From Zoogloea sp. (GTDB taxonomy: Bacteria > Pseudomonadota > Gammaproteobacteria > Burkholderiales > Rhodocyclaceae): DNA of 49,429 nucleotides. The notes below the pieces were generated by a model that had not been told where the DNA came from, did no database searches, and worked only from the letters and a program-made list of their open reading frames with translations. The DNA lies in the NCBI GenBank assembly GCA_023150095.1, contig JAKLLO010000015.1, forward strand, positions 1 through 49,429, read 5' to 3'. Shown here one piece after another: positions 25,265 to 33,694 of the stretch; within the stretch, counting starts at the first letter, position 1, and every line of letters starts with the position of its first letter. The position numbers and the translations under genes are program-made.

Positions 25265-26629
25265 TCAGCTAGCAACAAGGCGGTTGATGTCGTTGTAGAA
25301 GGCAAAAGCCATTAGCGCCGCCAGCAGAGCCATTCCAATCTGCTGTCCGATTTCCATGACGCGTTCGGAAACCGGGCCGCCCTTGATGATCTCGATCACA
25401 TAATACAGCAAGTGTCCGCCATCAAGCACGGGCACCGGCAGCAGATTGAGGACCCCGAGACTGATGCTGATGAGCGCCAGGAACTTGATGTAATGGGCCC
25501 AGCCCATGCGGGCCGACTGGCCGGCAAAGTCGGCAATCGTCACCGGGCCGCTGAGATTCTTGACCGACACTTCGCCGACGATCATCCGCCCGAGCACCGA
25601 CAGGCTCATCGTCGCGGTGTCCCAGGTCTGGCTGATGCCCTTGGTCAGGGCATCAAGAACACCGTAGCGCACGGTGACGAACATCAGGTCACGCTGCCCG
25701 TCGGCGTCGGCCATCGCCACGCCGATCCGCCCGATGGTCCGGCCATTTTCCTCGAAAGCCTTCGGGACGAGCTGTACGACCAGAGTATCACTGCCGCGCA
25801 GCACTTCCACCTCGAGGGTCTGGCCGGCGGCATCACGCACGCTGGCGACCAGATCCGACCAGGTGTCCACCGGTTTTTCGCCGATCCGCACCACCCGATC
25901 ACCGGCCTGCAGCCCCGCCGCCGCCGCAGAACCGTCGGCGCTCAATTGCCCCAGCACGGCGGGCAGCTTAGCACGATAGAGGCGCAGGCCGAGCTGGCTT
26001 GCCACATCGTTCTGGCTCTGATCCACGTCGATGCCCGACAGATCCAGCTTGCGGAACGCGATCTCACTCTGTCCGTTGATGGTTTCAATGGTGACGCTAC
26101 GCCGATCAAGGGCGTCGTTGAGCAGGTGCCAGCGAAAATCGGTCCAGGTCTGCACCGCATCACCATTCACCGAGCGAACGAGTTCGCCTTCCTGAAAGCC
26201 GGCCAGCGCAGCCTGGCTCTGGGCCGGCGGCACCCCGATCCGAGCGCGCAGTTCTTCGACACCACTCGAATAGAGCCCCCAATAAAGCGCAATCGCCAGC
26301 ACGAAATTGGCCAGCGGACCGGCTGTAACGATGGCGATCCGACGCCACACCGACTGACGGTTGAAGGCGCGATGCAGCTCTTCCGCGGGCACCGGCGCCT
26401 CGCGCTCATCAAGCATCTTGACGTAGCCACCAAGGGGAAAGACCGACAGCGCCCATTCGGTCTGATCGGCGCCGAGACGCCGCATGAACAGCACCTTGCC
26501 GAACCCCAGCGAGAAGCGCAGCACCTTCACGCCGCACAGACGCGCAACGATGTAGTGGCCAAACTCATGGACGATGATCAGCACGCCGAGCGCAACGACG
26601 AAAGGCAGGACGTAATCGAGCAGATTCAT
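25265..26629 (-). CDS. rseP: RIP metalloprotease RseP (site-2 protease)
   Basis: 454 residues. The zinc site HEFGH is at 21-25 in the first transmembrane segment (LIIVHEFGHYIVAR). Two PDZ-like regions follow in the middle, and LNLLPVPVLDGGHLLYY near residue 400 supplies the third metal ligand. It cleaves anti-sigma-E RseA within the inner membrane and clears signal-peptide remnants. ATG 26629 is chosen since GGGGAGGG lies about eight bases upstream and the family starts here; the longer open frame would add a non-homologous leader. Confidence 0.95.
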   Translation of the reverse strand: MNLLDYVLPFVVALGVLIIVHEFGHYIVARLCGVKVLRFSLGFGKVLFMRRLGADQTEWALSVFPLGGYVKMLDEREAPVPAEELHRAFNRQSVWRRIAIVTAGPLANFVLAIALYWGLYSSGVEELRARIGVPPAQSQAALAGFQEGELVRSVNGDAVQTWTDFRWHLLNDALDRRSVTIETINGQSEIAFRKLDLSGIDVDQSQNDVASQLGLRLYRAKLPAVLGQLSADGSAAAAGLQAGDRVVRIGEKPVDTWSDLVASVRDAAGQTLEVEVLRGSDTLVVQLVPKAFEENGRTIGRIGVAMADADGQRDLMFVTVRYGVLDALTKGISQTWDTATMSLSVLGRMIVGEVSVKNLSGPVTIADFAGQSARMGWAHYIKFLALISISLGVLNLLPVPVLDGGHLLYYVIEIIKGGPVSERVMEIGQQIGMALLAALMAFAFYNDINRLVAS

Positions 26630-26678
26630 CGAACACCCTCCCCTGCAATCCAGCGCGGCATGGCCTGAAGCGGGCCGG

Positions 26679-27872
26679 TCACGAGCAATACTGACGGACG
26701 AGACTGGCCGCCACCTGACGCGCGTGACGATCCGCGTCGAGGACGATCTCGAGGGAGTCCGCAGCCCGCGCCTCGATGGCATCGAGGGTGGCGGCGATCA
26801 CGCCGGCAATGCGATCGAAGCGCAGGCCGCCCGCGAGGAATTCACCGACGGCAATTTCGTTGGCCGCATTGAGCACTGCGGGTGCAATGCCCCCCTCCTC
26901 CAGCGCCCGGTAGGCCAGCGCAAGGCACGGAAAACGCTGCAGATCGGGCCGCTCGAAATTGAGCTGCCCAACCGCAAACAGATCGAGCGGCCTGACGCCG
27001 GCATCCACCCGCTCGGGATAAGCCATCGCGTGGGCAATGGGCGTCCGCATGTCGGGGTTGCCGAGCTGCGCAAGCACGGAGCCATCCACGTAAGCCACCA
27101 TCGAGTGGATCACGCTCTCGGGATGGATCACCACCTCGATCCGCTCGGCAGGCGCGCCAAACAGCCAGTGGGCCTCGATGACCTCAAGGCCCTTGTTCAT
27201 CATGGTGGCCGAATCGACCGAGATCTTGCGGCCCATCACCCAGTTGGGATGGGCGCACGCCATCTCCGGCGTCACAACGGCAAGCTCATCCACCGGCTTG
27301 CGGCGGAACGGGCCGCCCGAGGCCGTGAGCAGGATGCGCGTGACTTCAGTGCCATCCACGCCCTGGCGAAATCCGCTCGGCAACGCCTGGAAGATCGCAT
27401 TGTGCTCGCTGTCGATGGGCAGCAGCGTCGCGCCGTTGGCCGCAACCTCCTGCATGAAGAGCGCGCCGGACATCACCAGCGCCTCCTTGTTGGCCAGCAG
27501 GATGCGCTTCCCCGCACGCGCAGCGGCGAGAGTCGGGACAAGACCCGCGGCGCCGACGATGGCGGCCATCACCATATCCACCTCGGGCGCGGCAGCCACC
27601 GCCACCAGGGACTCGGCGCCGATAAGCACTTCGGTGCAGCAGCCCGCGGCATCCAGACGAGCCTGCAAGGCCTGCGCGTCCTCGGCACGGTCGAGCACCG
27701 CATAGGCTGGGCGGTGCAGAAGACACTGCTCGAAGAGCTTGTCCACCTGACGATGCGCCGTCAGGGCAAAGACGCCATAGCGCTCCGGATGGCGCGCAAC
27801 CACATCGAGGGTGCTGACCCCGATGGAACCGGTCGCACCGAGAACGGTAATGAGCTTTTTATTTGAAACCAT
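26679..27872 (-). CDS. dxr: 1-deoxy-D-xylulose 5-phosphate reductoisomerase
   Basis: 397 residues. The NADPH-binding motif [18 protein letters not shown] lies at 8-25; active-site segments [21 protein letters not shown] and [20 protein letters not shown] are intact. It makes 2-C-methyl-D-erythritol 4-phosphate, the first committed step of the MEP isoprenoid pathway. Its neighbour uppS uses the resulting isoprenoid precursors. It begins three bases after the cdsA stop and is followed by a 49-base gap before rseP. Confidence 0.97.
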   Translation of the reverse strand: MVSNKKLITVLGATGSIGVSTLDVVARHPERYGVFALTAHRQVDKLFEQCLLHRPAYAVLDRAEDAQALQARLDAAGCCTEVLIGAESLVAVAAAPEVDMVMAAIVGAAGLVPTLAAARAGKRILLANKEALVMSGALFMQEVAANGATLLPIDSEHNAIFQALPSGFRQGVDGTEVTRILLTASGGPFRRKPVDELAVVTPEMACAHPNWVMGRKISVDSATMMNKGLEVIEAHWLFGAPAERIEVVIHPESVIHSMVAYVDGSVLAQLGNPDMRTPIAHAMAYPERVDAGVRPLDLFAVGQLNFERPDLQRFPCLALAYRALEEGGIAPAVLNAANEIAVGEFLAGGLRFDRIAGVIAATLDAIEARAADSLEIVLDADRHARQVAASLVRQYCS

Positions 27873-27875
27873 GGC

Positions 27876-28703
27876 TTACCGGGCGAACCAGAGGGCCAGC
27901 AGACCCGCCAGCGGAAGAGTCGAGGTGAGGCTGTCGATCCGGTCGAGAACGCCACCGTGACCGGGAAGCAGCGTACCGCTGTCCTTCACGCCGGCCTGGC
28001 GCTTGAGCATCGACTCGAAGAGATCACCGATGATGCTGATCCCGGTGAACGCCACCAACCCGACAGCTGCAAACACCATTTGCCCGCCCGTCACCCCATG
28101 GGGCAGGAGTTGCGTCAGGCAGACCAGGCCATATATCACTACGCCCGCGATGGCGCCGTAGGCGCCTTCCCAGCTCTTGCCCGGGCTGATCGAGGGCGCC
28201 AGCTTGCGTCGCCCGAAGGCACGACCAGTGAAATACGCAGCAATGTCGGCGATCCACACCGAGGCCATCACACCAAGCAGCAGCCAGGGGCTCAGCAGAC
28301 GCAGATGAACCATCGCGAGACTGGGCGGAATCAACAGCACGAACCCCACCAGCGCCGCGGCGCCCGCGCCGGGCAGCGCCCAGCGGGCACGCAGCCAGAA
28401 CGGCACGCACAGGATCCAGAACAGCGCGCTCAGCGCATAGGCGGGAACGAGATTGAAAGGTGCGACGGTGTCATCCCGGTACAGACCGGCAACCAGCCCG
28501 CCGAAGAGACACAACGCGCCCAGCAGGAAGGCGTAGATCCAGCGCCGCGCGCCCTGATAGCCGACAATGCCGCCCCATTCGTGGGCAGCAATGCCGCAGA
28601 TGAGGGACACGAAAGCCAGCCACCCCCACGACGGCAGCAGGAACAGCGCGCAGAGCAGGCCTGCAAGCAGGAAGATCGCGGTGATGACCCGCGCTTTAAG
28701 CAT
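27876..28703 (-). CDS. cdsA: Phosphatidate cytidylyltransferase
   Basis: 275 residues with about seven or eight hydrophobic helices. The C-terminal CDP-alcohol synthetase signature is present: SMLKRQAGVKDSGTLLPGHG followed by GVLDRIDSL. The reaction is CTP plus phosphatidate to CDP-diacylglycerol, in the inner membrane. ATG 28703 is eight bases inside uppS and begins MLKARVITAIFLLAG, the normal family N-terminus; the open frame upstream of it lies within uppS. Confidence 0.95.
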   Translation of the reverse strand: MLKARVITAIFLLAGLLCALFLLPSWGWLAFVSLICGIAAHEWGGIVGYQGARRWIYAFLLGALCLFGGLVAGLYRDDTVAPFNLVPAYALSALFWILCVPFWLRARWALPGAGAAALVGFVLLIPPSLAMVHLRLLSPWLLLGVMASVWIADIAAYFTGRAFGRRKLAPSISPGKSWEGAYGAIAGVVIYGLVCLTQLLPHGVTGGQMVFAAVGLVAFTGISIIGDLFESMLKRQAGVKDSGTLLPGHGGVLDRIDSLTSTLPLAGLLALWFAR

Positions 28704-29484
28704 GGCCTGAGCCGGAAGAACTCGCGCCATCACCGACGACCTGCTCGCTGGTCCGGCCAAAGCGTCGCTCGCGCCCCTGGTAGGACGCAATCGCAGCATC
28801 CAGCTCGGCTTCGCCGAATTCAGGCCACAGCTTGTCGGTGAAATACAGCTCGGAATACGCGAGCTGCCAGAGCATGAAATTGCTGATGCGGGTTTCGCCG
28901 CCGGTGCGGATGAAGAGGTCGGGCTCCGGGCTGAAGCTCAGCGCCAGGTGGGGCGCCAGATCATCCTCGGCGTAGCCGCCCTCGCGCGCGGCACCCGCGG
29001 CAACCATCTTGTCGACAGCCTGCATGATGTCCCAGCGACCACCGTAGTTGGCACAGATCGTCAGGTTCATCTTGGTATTGCCGGCGGTCAGTGCTTCGCC
29101 ATCGCGAATCAGGTCGACCAGCGGCTTGTCGAACGGCGCGAGATCACCGACGACACGGAGGCGAATGTTGTTGCGGTGGATGCGCTCGATCTCAGCCTTG
29201 AGCGATTTCACGAACAGCTGCATCAGGAACGACACTTCGTCCTTCGGACGACGCCAGTTCTCGGAGCTGAACGCAAAAACGGTGAGGTACTCGACACCAC
29301 GATCGAGACAGGTGCGAATGACCTCGCGAAGGGAGTCAACACCCTTCGCATGGCCGGCGACCCGCGGCATCAGGCGCTTCCGCGCCCAACGCCCGTTGCC
29401 GTCCATGATGATCGCGATATGCCGCGGAACCTGCGCAGCCTCAGGTACGCTCCGCGTGGAGCTGGTAAACGGCAATCGCACCAT
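28696..29484 (-). CDS. uppS: Undecaprenyl diphosphate synthase (cis-prenyltransferase)
   Basis: 262 residues. Conserved segments include IAIIMDGNGRWARKR (24-38, catalytic D28), FAFSSENWRRP and the C-terminal substrate-binding PDLFIRTGGETRISNFMLWQ. It makes the C55 carrier lipid for peptidoglycan and O-antigen. GGAG lies seven bases before ATG 29484. It is followed by cdsA with an eight-base overlap and is preceded by a hairpin at the end of frr. Confidence 0.97.
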   Translation of the reverse strand: MVRLPFTSSTRSVPEAAQVPRHIAIIMDGNGRWARKRLMPRVAGHAKGVDSLREVIRTCLDRGVEYLTVFAFSSENWRRPKDEVSFLMQLFVKSLKAEIERIHRNNIRLRVVGDLAPFDKPLVDLIRDGEALTAGNTKMNLTICANYGGRWDIMQAVDKMVAAGAAREGGYAEDDLAPHLALSFSPEPDLFIRTGGETRISNFMLWQLAYSELYFTDKLWPEFGEAELDAAIASYQGRERRFGRTSEQVVGDGASSSGSGHA

Positions 29485-29514
29485 ATAATCTCCGCGTGAA
29501 AAGAACCGGGAAAG

Positions 29515-29541
29515 CAGACTCTGACCGGATGGTCAGATCTG
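29515..29541 (-). other. Hairpin spanning the frr stop codon, frr-uppS junction
   Basis: TCTGACC and GGTCAGA pair perfectly around ATCC (29520-29537), and the flanking CAGA and TCTG extend the stem by four pairs past one bulged G. The stem begins at the frr stop codon. No strong T-run follows, so RNA processing, stabilisation or partial attenuation is more likely than full termination. Confidence 0.5.
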
Positions 29542-30090
29542 CATCAGCTCTTGTTCTTTCTGTGCGAGAAGCTTGTCGATTTCGACCACTGCCTTGTCGG
29601 TCAGCTTCTGGACGTCATCCTGGGCACGACGCTCATCGTCTTCCGAGATCGTCTTGGCCTTCAGGGCGTCCTTGAGGGAGGCGTTGGCATCCCGGCGCAG
29701 ATTGCGCACGGCCACCTTGGCCCCTTCACCTTCGTGCTTGACGACCTTGATCAGTTCCTTGCGACGCTCTTCGGTGAGAGCGGGCATCGGAACACGGATC
29801 ACCTCACCCTGAGAGGACGGGTTGAGGCCGAGGTCGGAGTCACGGATGGCCTTCTCGACCTTGCCGATCATAGGCTTTTCCCACGGCTGGACGCCGATCG
29901 TGCGGGCATCGATCAGGGTGATGTTGGCCACCTGATTGACCGGCACGGGACTGCCGTAGTAATCGACCATCACGTGATCCAGAATGCCCGTGCTCGCCCG
30001 GCCGGTACGCACCTTGGCGAGATCCAGCTTGAGCGCCTCGATGGACTTCTGCATCTTGGCTTCGGTAGTTTTCTTGAGTTCCGGGATCAT
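29533..30090 (-). CDS. frr: Ribosome recycling factor
   Basis: 185 residues, exactly family size. The long three-helix bundle domain ([20 protein letters not shown] at 13-32; [20 protein letters not shown]) and the inserted beta domain are clear. With EF-G it splits post-termination ribosomes. GAGGA stands about nine bases before the ATG. It begins ten bases after pyrH, in the conserved rpsB-tsf-pyrH-frr order. Confidence 0.98.
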   Translation of the reverse strand: MIPELKKTTEAKMQKSIEALKLDLAKVRTGRASTGILDHVMVDYYGSPVPVNQVANITLIDARTIGVQPWEKPMIGKVEKAIRDSDLGLNPSSQGEVIRVPMPALTEERRKELIKVVKHEGEGAKVAVRNLRRDANASLKDALKAKTISEDDERRAQDDVQKLTDKAVVEIDKLLAQKEQELMQI

Positions 30091-30100
30091 CGGTTAATCC

Positions 30101-30817
30101 TCAGCAATAGACCAGCGTACCTTCGTCCTCGCCCATCACGACGCGCTTGAGCGCGCCGCTCTTGAACAGGCTGAAGACGTTGATCGGGAGACGCTGATCG
30201 CGGCACAGCGCGAACGCGGTCGCATCCATCACGGCGAGGTTGCGTGCGATCGCTTCGTCGAAAGAAATTCGCTGGAAGCGCGTGGCAGCCGGATCCTTCT
30301 TCGGGTCGGCGGTGTAGATGCCATCCACCTTGGTCGCCTTCAGCACGATGTCCGCACCGATCTCGGAGCCGCGCAGTGCTGCAGCAGTATCCGTGGTGAA
30401 GAACGGGTTGCCGGTTCCGGCACCAAAGATGACGACGCGACCTTCCTCAAGATAGCGGATCGCCTTGCCACGGATGTACGGCTCGACCACCTGGTCGATC
30501 CGCAGCGCGGACTGAACCCGCGCATTGACCCCCGCGGCGCGGAAGGCATCCGCAAGGGCCATGGCGTTCATGACGGTGGCCAGCATCCCCATGTAGTCGG
30601 CGGTGGCGCGATCCATGCCGGACGCAGCCCCCGCCATGCCACGGAAGATGTTCCCGCCGCCAATCACAATCCCGATCTCGACCCCCAGGCGGGTCACCTC
30701 GACCACATCGCGAACGATGCCGGAAACGACCTCCTGGTTGATGCCGTAGGCGTCGTCGCCCATCAGGGCTTCGCCGGAGAGCTTGAGAAGAATGCGTTTG
30801 TAGGCGGGCTGGCTCAT
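30101..30817 (-). CDS. pyrH: UMP kinase
   Basis: 238 residues, amino-acid-kinase fold. [12 protein letters not shown] (10-21) and [13 protein letters not shown] (48-60) bind phosphate and nucleotide; [13 protein letters not shown] and [12 protein letters not shown] are typical C-terminal segments. It phosphorylates UMP to UDP, feeding RNA and the UDP-sugar pools used by lipid A enzymes downstream. It lies 15 bases after tsf. Confidence 0.98.
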   Translation of the reverse strand: MSQPAYKRILLKLSGEALMGDDAYGINQEVVSGIVRDVVEVTRLGVEIGIVIGGGNIFRGMAGAASGMDRATADYMGMLATVMNAMALADAFRAAGVNARVQSALRIDQVVEPYIRGKAIRYLEEGRVVIFGAGTGNPFFTTDTAAALRGSEIGADIVLKATKVDGIYTADPKKDPAATRFQRISFDEAIARNLAVMDATAFALCRDQRLPINVFSLFKSGALKRVVMGEDEGTLVYC

Positions 30818-30832
30818 CGTCAGGCTACTCCC

Positions 30833-31729
30833 TTACTTCTGGGCAGCAGCAGCGGCCTGGGCGGCCACTTCGGCGGCGAAATCGGTCACCTTCTTCTCGA
30901 TGCCTTCGCCGACGACGTACAGGGTGAAGCCGGTAACGGAAGCACCCTTGGCCTTCAGCAGCTGGGCCACGGTCTGCTTGCCGTCTTCAGCCTTCACGAA
31001 GACCTGATCCAGCAGGGTCACGTCCTTCAGGAACTTCTGGACGGTGCCTTCGGCGATCTTCTCGAGCATGGCTTCCGGCTTGCCGGCTTCGCGGGCCTTC
31101 TCGATGGCGATGCGACGCTCGACATCCAGCAGTTCGGCAGGAACGCCGGAGGCATCGAGGGACTTCGGCTTGGAAGCAGCGATGTGCATGGCCAGATCCT
31201 TAGCCAGGGCTTCATCACCACCAACGAGGTCGATCAGCACGCCGATCTTGGCGCCGCCGTGGATGTAGCTGGCCACCGCGCCTTGAGCTTCGGTACGGAC
31301 GAAGCGGCGGATGGACATGTTTTCACCGATCTTGCCGACCAGCGCCTTGCGGACTTCTTCAACGGTCTGGCCGTCGATCTCGAGGGCGGACAGGGCTTCG
31401 ACGTCGGCCGGGTTCTTGGTGGCGACGAGCTCGGCAACGTTCTTGACCAGCGCCAGGAAGTCGTCGTTCTTGGCGACGAAGTCGGTCTCGCAGTTCACTT
31501 CGACCATCGCGCCGAGCTTGGCGTCGGCGGAGATATACACGCCAACGATGCCTTCGGCGGTCACGCGGGCGGCAGCCTTGGAGGCCTTGTTGCCCAGCTT
31601 GACGCGCAGGATTTCTTCAGCCTTGGCCATGTCGCCGGCAGCTTCGGACAGGGCCTTCTTGCATTCCATCATGGGCGCGTCGGTTTTCTCGCGCAGCTCC
31701 TTGACCATGCTTGCGGTGATTTCCGCCAT
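30833..31729 (-). CDS. tsf: Translation elongation factor Ts
   Basis: 298 residues. The N-terminal UBA-like domain ([20 protein letters not shown]) and the EF-Tu contact motif [12 protein letters not shown] near residue 80 are unambiguous. EF-Ts exchanges GDP for GTP on EF-Tu. CAGGAGCAAAC precedes ATG 31729; the longer open frame would enter the rpsB-tsf intergenic hairpin and is rejected. Confidence 0.98.
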   Translation of the reverse strand: MAEITASMVKELREKTDAPMMECKKALSEAAGDMAKAEEILRVKLGNKASKAAARVTAEGIVGVYISADAKLGAMVEVNCETDFVAKNDDFLALVKNVAELVATKNPADVEALSALEIDGQTVEEVRKALVGKIGENMSIRRFVRTEAQGAVASYIHGGAKIGVLIDLVGGDEALAKDLAMHIAASKPKSLDASGVPAELLDVERRIAIEKAREAGKPEAMLEKIAEGTVQKFLKDVTLLDQVFVKAEDGKQTVAQLLKAKGASVTGFTLYVVGEGIEKKVTDFAAEVAAQAAAAAQK

Positions 31730-31772
31730 GTTTGCTCCTGGATATTTGATTGAATGATGTTCGGTCATACAT

Positions 31773-31799
31773 TGAATGGGCGCCCGAGGCGCCCATTCA
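31773..31799 (-). other. Perfect 12-bp hairpin in the rpsB-tsf intergenic region
   Basis: TGAATGGGCGCC and GGCGCCCATTCA pair without mismatch around a three-base loop, six bases after the rpsB stop. The transcript downstream (ATGTATGACCG) is not U-rich, so this is not a standard intrinsic terminator. It may attenuate or mark an RNA processing point setting the S2:EF-Ts ratio; hairpins at this junction are known in other Proteobacteria. Confidence 0.65.
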
Positions 31800-31805
31800 G
31801 GGGGA

Positions 31806-32558
31806 TCAGGCCTGCTCTTCGGTGCCGTCTTCCACTTCGACGAACTCGTCGGAGCCGGCAGCAACGATTTCCTGGATCACGGCGTTCTTGCCTTCCAGCA
31901 CTGCATCGGCGACGCCACGGGCGTACAGGCGGATGGCGCGGGAGGAGTCATCGTTACCCGGGATCACGAAATCCACACCTTCGGGGGAGTGGTTGGTATC
32001 GACCACGGCCACGACCGGGATGCCCAGCTTGTTGGCTTCGGTGATGGCGATCTTGTGGTAGCCGACGTCGATGACGAACAGGGCATCCGGCAGGCCGCCC
32101 AGATCCTTGATGCCGCCAAGGCTCTTCTGCAGCTTCTCGAGCTCGCGGGAAGCCATCAGGGCTTCCTTCTTGGACAGGCGCTCGATGGAGCCGTCTTCGA
32201 CCATAGCTTCCATGTCCTTCAGGCGCTTGATGGAAACCTTGACGGTCTTGAAGTTGGTGAGCATGCCGCCCAGCCAGCGCTCATCGACGAAAGGCATGCC
32301 GGCGCGCGCTGCTTCTTCAGCAACGATCTCGCGAGCCTGACGCTTGGTGCCGACGAACAGGATGGTGCCGCGATTGCCAGCCAGCTTGCGCACGAAATCC
32401 ATCGCCTCGTTGTACTTGACGAGGGTCTTTTCGAGGTTGACGATGTGGATCTTGTTGCGCTGACCAAAGATGAACGGAGCCATCTTCGGGTTCCAGAAAC
32501 GGGTTTGGTGGCCGAAGTGGACGCCCGCTTCGAGCATTTGACGCATGGTGACAGACAT
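31806..32558 (-). CDS. rpsB: 30S ribosomal protein S2
   Basis: 250 residues. The start [20 protein letters not shown] and the segments [25 protein letters not shown] and [20 protein letters not shown] are S2 hallmarks. GGAG stands seven bases before ATG 32558; the open frame continues to 32720 but that stretch is leader. It is the first gene of the long minus-strand operon. S2 commonly represses its own mRNA through the leader. Confidence 0.98.
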   Translation of the reverse strand: MSVTMRQMLEAGVHFGHQTRFWNPKMAPFIFGQRNKIHIVNLEKTLVKYNEAMDFVRKLAGNRGTILFVGTKRQAREIVAEEAARAGMPFVDERWLGGMLTNFKTVKVSIKRLKDMEAMVEDGSIERLSKKEALMASRELEKLQKSLGGIKDLGGLPDALFVIDVGYHKIAITEANKLGIPVVAVVDTNHSPEGVDFVIPGNDDSSRAIRLYARGVADAVLEGKNAVIQEIVAAGSDEFVEVEDGTEEQA

Positions 32559-32720
32559 TGTGTAACTCCAGTTACTGAGGTTTGACCGCCGCCCGACCTG
32601 CCAGCCTCGCCATCGCGAAGCCACGCTTAGCCGCGAACGCCGCACCATACCCGGTGGCGACATCCGCCGGACCCCAATGGGCCGGACGTGTGTATTTTGC
32701 CTGGCACCCTTGCCAGACAA
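32559..32720 (-). promoter_or_regulatory. rpsB 5' leader with stem-loop
   Basis: From the predicted start near 32721 to the rpsB ATG there are about 162 untranslated bases. CTGGCA and TGCCAG (32716-32711 and 32706-32701 on the minus strand) form a perfect six-pair stem with a four-base loop almost at the 5' end. E. coli rpsB is autoregulated by S2 through its leader; a similar role here is inferred from position only, without matching a covariance model. Confidence 0.4.
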
Positions 32721-32727
32721 GCCGCAG

Positions 32728-32757
32728 ATTGTAGCAGGATCACCCCAAACCCCTCAA
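32728..32757 (-). promoter_or_regulatory. Sigma-70 promoter of the rpsB operon
   Basis: On the minus strand TTGAGG (-35, four of six) is followed by 18 bases and TACAAT (-10, five of six), with TG one base before the -10, an extended -10. The predicted start is near 32721. The match is good and the site is upstream of the first gene of the operon. Confidence 0.65.
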
Positions 32758-32794
32758 GGCCGGCATGTGCAGCGCAGCACCGGGGAGAACCGGA

Positions 32795-32823
32795 TTGCCC
32801 CGGAAGGCCGCATGAGCTAGCCT
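32795..32823 (+). promoter_or_regulatory. Possible promoter of map
   Basis: TTGCCC (32795-32800), 17 bases, TAGCCT (32818-32823), each four of six or so to consensus. Transcription would start near 32830, about 27 bases before the map ATG. Weak support. Confidence 0.3.
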
Positions 32824-32856
32824 ATCTGGTTGGAAAACCCCAGCAGATCAAGCCTC

Positions 32857-33684
32857 ATGAGCGTCACCATAAAAACGCCGGAAGAAATCGAAAAGATGCG
32901 TATCGCGGGCCGCCTTGGCTCGGAAGTGCTCGACTACATCACCCCCTTCGTGAAAGCCGGCGTCAGCACCGGCGAGATCGACCGCCTGTGCCACGAGTAC
33001 ATGGTCAATGTGCAGGGCTGCATCCCCGCCCCGCTCAACTACGCGCCACCGGGCTACACGCCCTACCCGAAGTCGATCTGCACCTCGGTGAATCATCAGG
33101 TCTGCCACGGGGTGCCGAACGAAAAGGTGATCCTCAAGAAGGGCGACATCGTCAATCTGGACATCACCGTCATCAAGGATGGCTACCACGGCGACACCAG
33201 CCGGATGTTCATCGTCGGCGAGACCTCGATCCGGGCCAAGCGCCTGTGCCAGATCACCTACGAATGCATGTGGCTGGGCATTGCCCAGGTCAAGCCGGGT
33301 GCCCACCTGGGCGACATCGGCGCCGCCATCCAGAAGCATGCCGAAGGCAATGGCTTCTCGGTGGTGCGCGAATTCTGCGGCCACGGCATCGGCGCCAAGT
33401 TCCACGAAGACCCCCAGGTGCTGCACTACGGCAAGCCGGGCACCGGGCTCGAGCTCAAGCCCGGGATGATCTTCACCATCGAACCGATGATCAACGCCGG
33501 CAAGGCCGCGATCTCCGAACTGCCCGACGGGTGGACCATCGTCACCCGCGACCGCAGCCTGTCGGCCCAGTGGGAGCACATGGTGCTGGTCACCGAGACC
33601 GGCGTCGAGGTGCTCACCCTGTCGGCCGGCAGCCCGCCCCGCCCGGACATCGTTGCCCCCTACTCTGCCCAGATCAAGCCCTGA
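32857..33684 (+). CDS. map: Type I methionine aminopeptidase
   Basis: 275 residues. The five metal ligands are visible: D102 (NLDITV), D113 (HGDTSRMF), H176 (CGHGIG), E209 (TIEPM) and E240 (WEHM), with the active-site H84 in VCHGVPNE. It removes the initiator methionine after deformylation. ATG 32857 gives the family start MSVTIKTPEEIEKM; an in-frame TTG at 32830 would coincide with the predicted transcription start. No clear Shine-Dalgarno is seen. It is divergent from rpsB, a common betaproteobacterial arrangement, and glnD follows after ten bases. Confidence 0.96.
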   Translation: MSVTIKTPEEIEKMRIAGRLGSEVLDYITPFVKAGVSTGEIDRLCHEYMVNVQGCIPAPLNYAPPGYTPYPKSICTSVNHQVCHGVPNEKVILKKGDIVNLDITVIKDGYHGDTSRMFIVGETSIRAKRLCQITYECMWLGIAQVKPGAHLGDIGAAIQKHAEGNGFSVVREFCGHGIGAKFHEDPQVLHYGKPGTGLELKPGMIFTIEPMINAGKAAISELPDGWTIVTRDRSLSAQWEHMVLVTETGVEVLTLSAGSPPRPDIVAPYSAQIKP

Positions 33685-33694
33685 CCCGTCCAAG

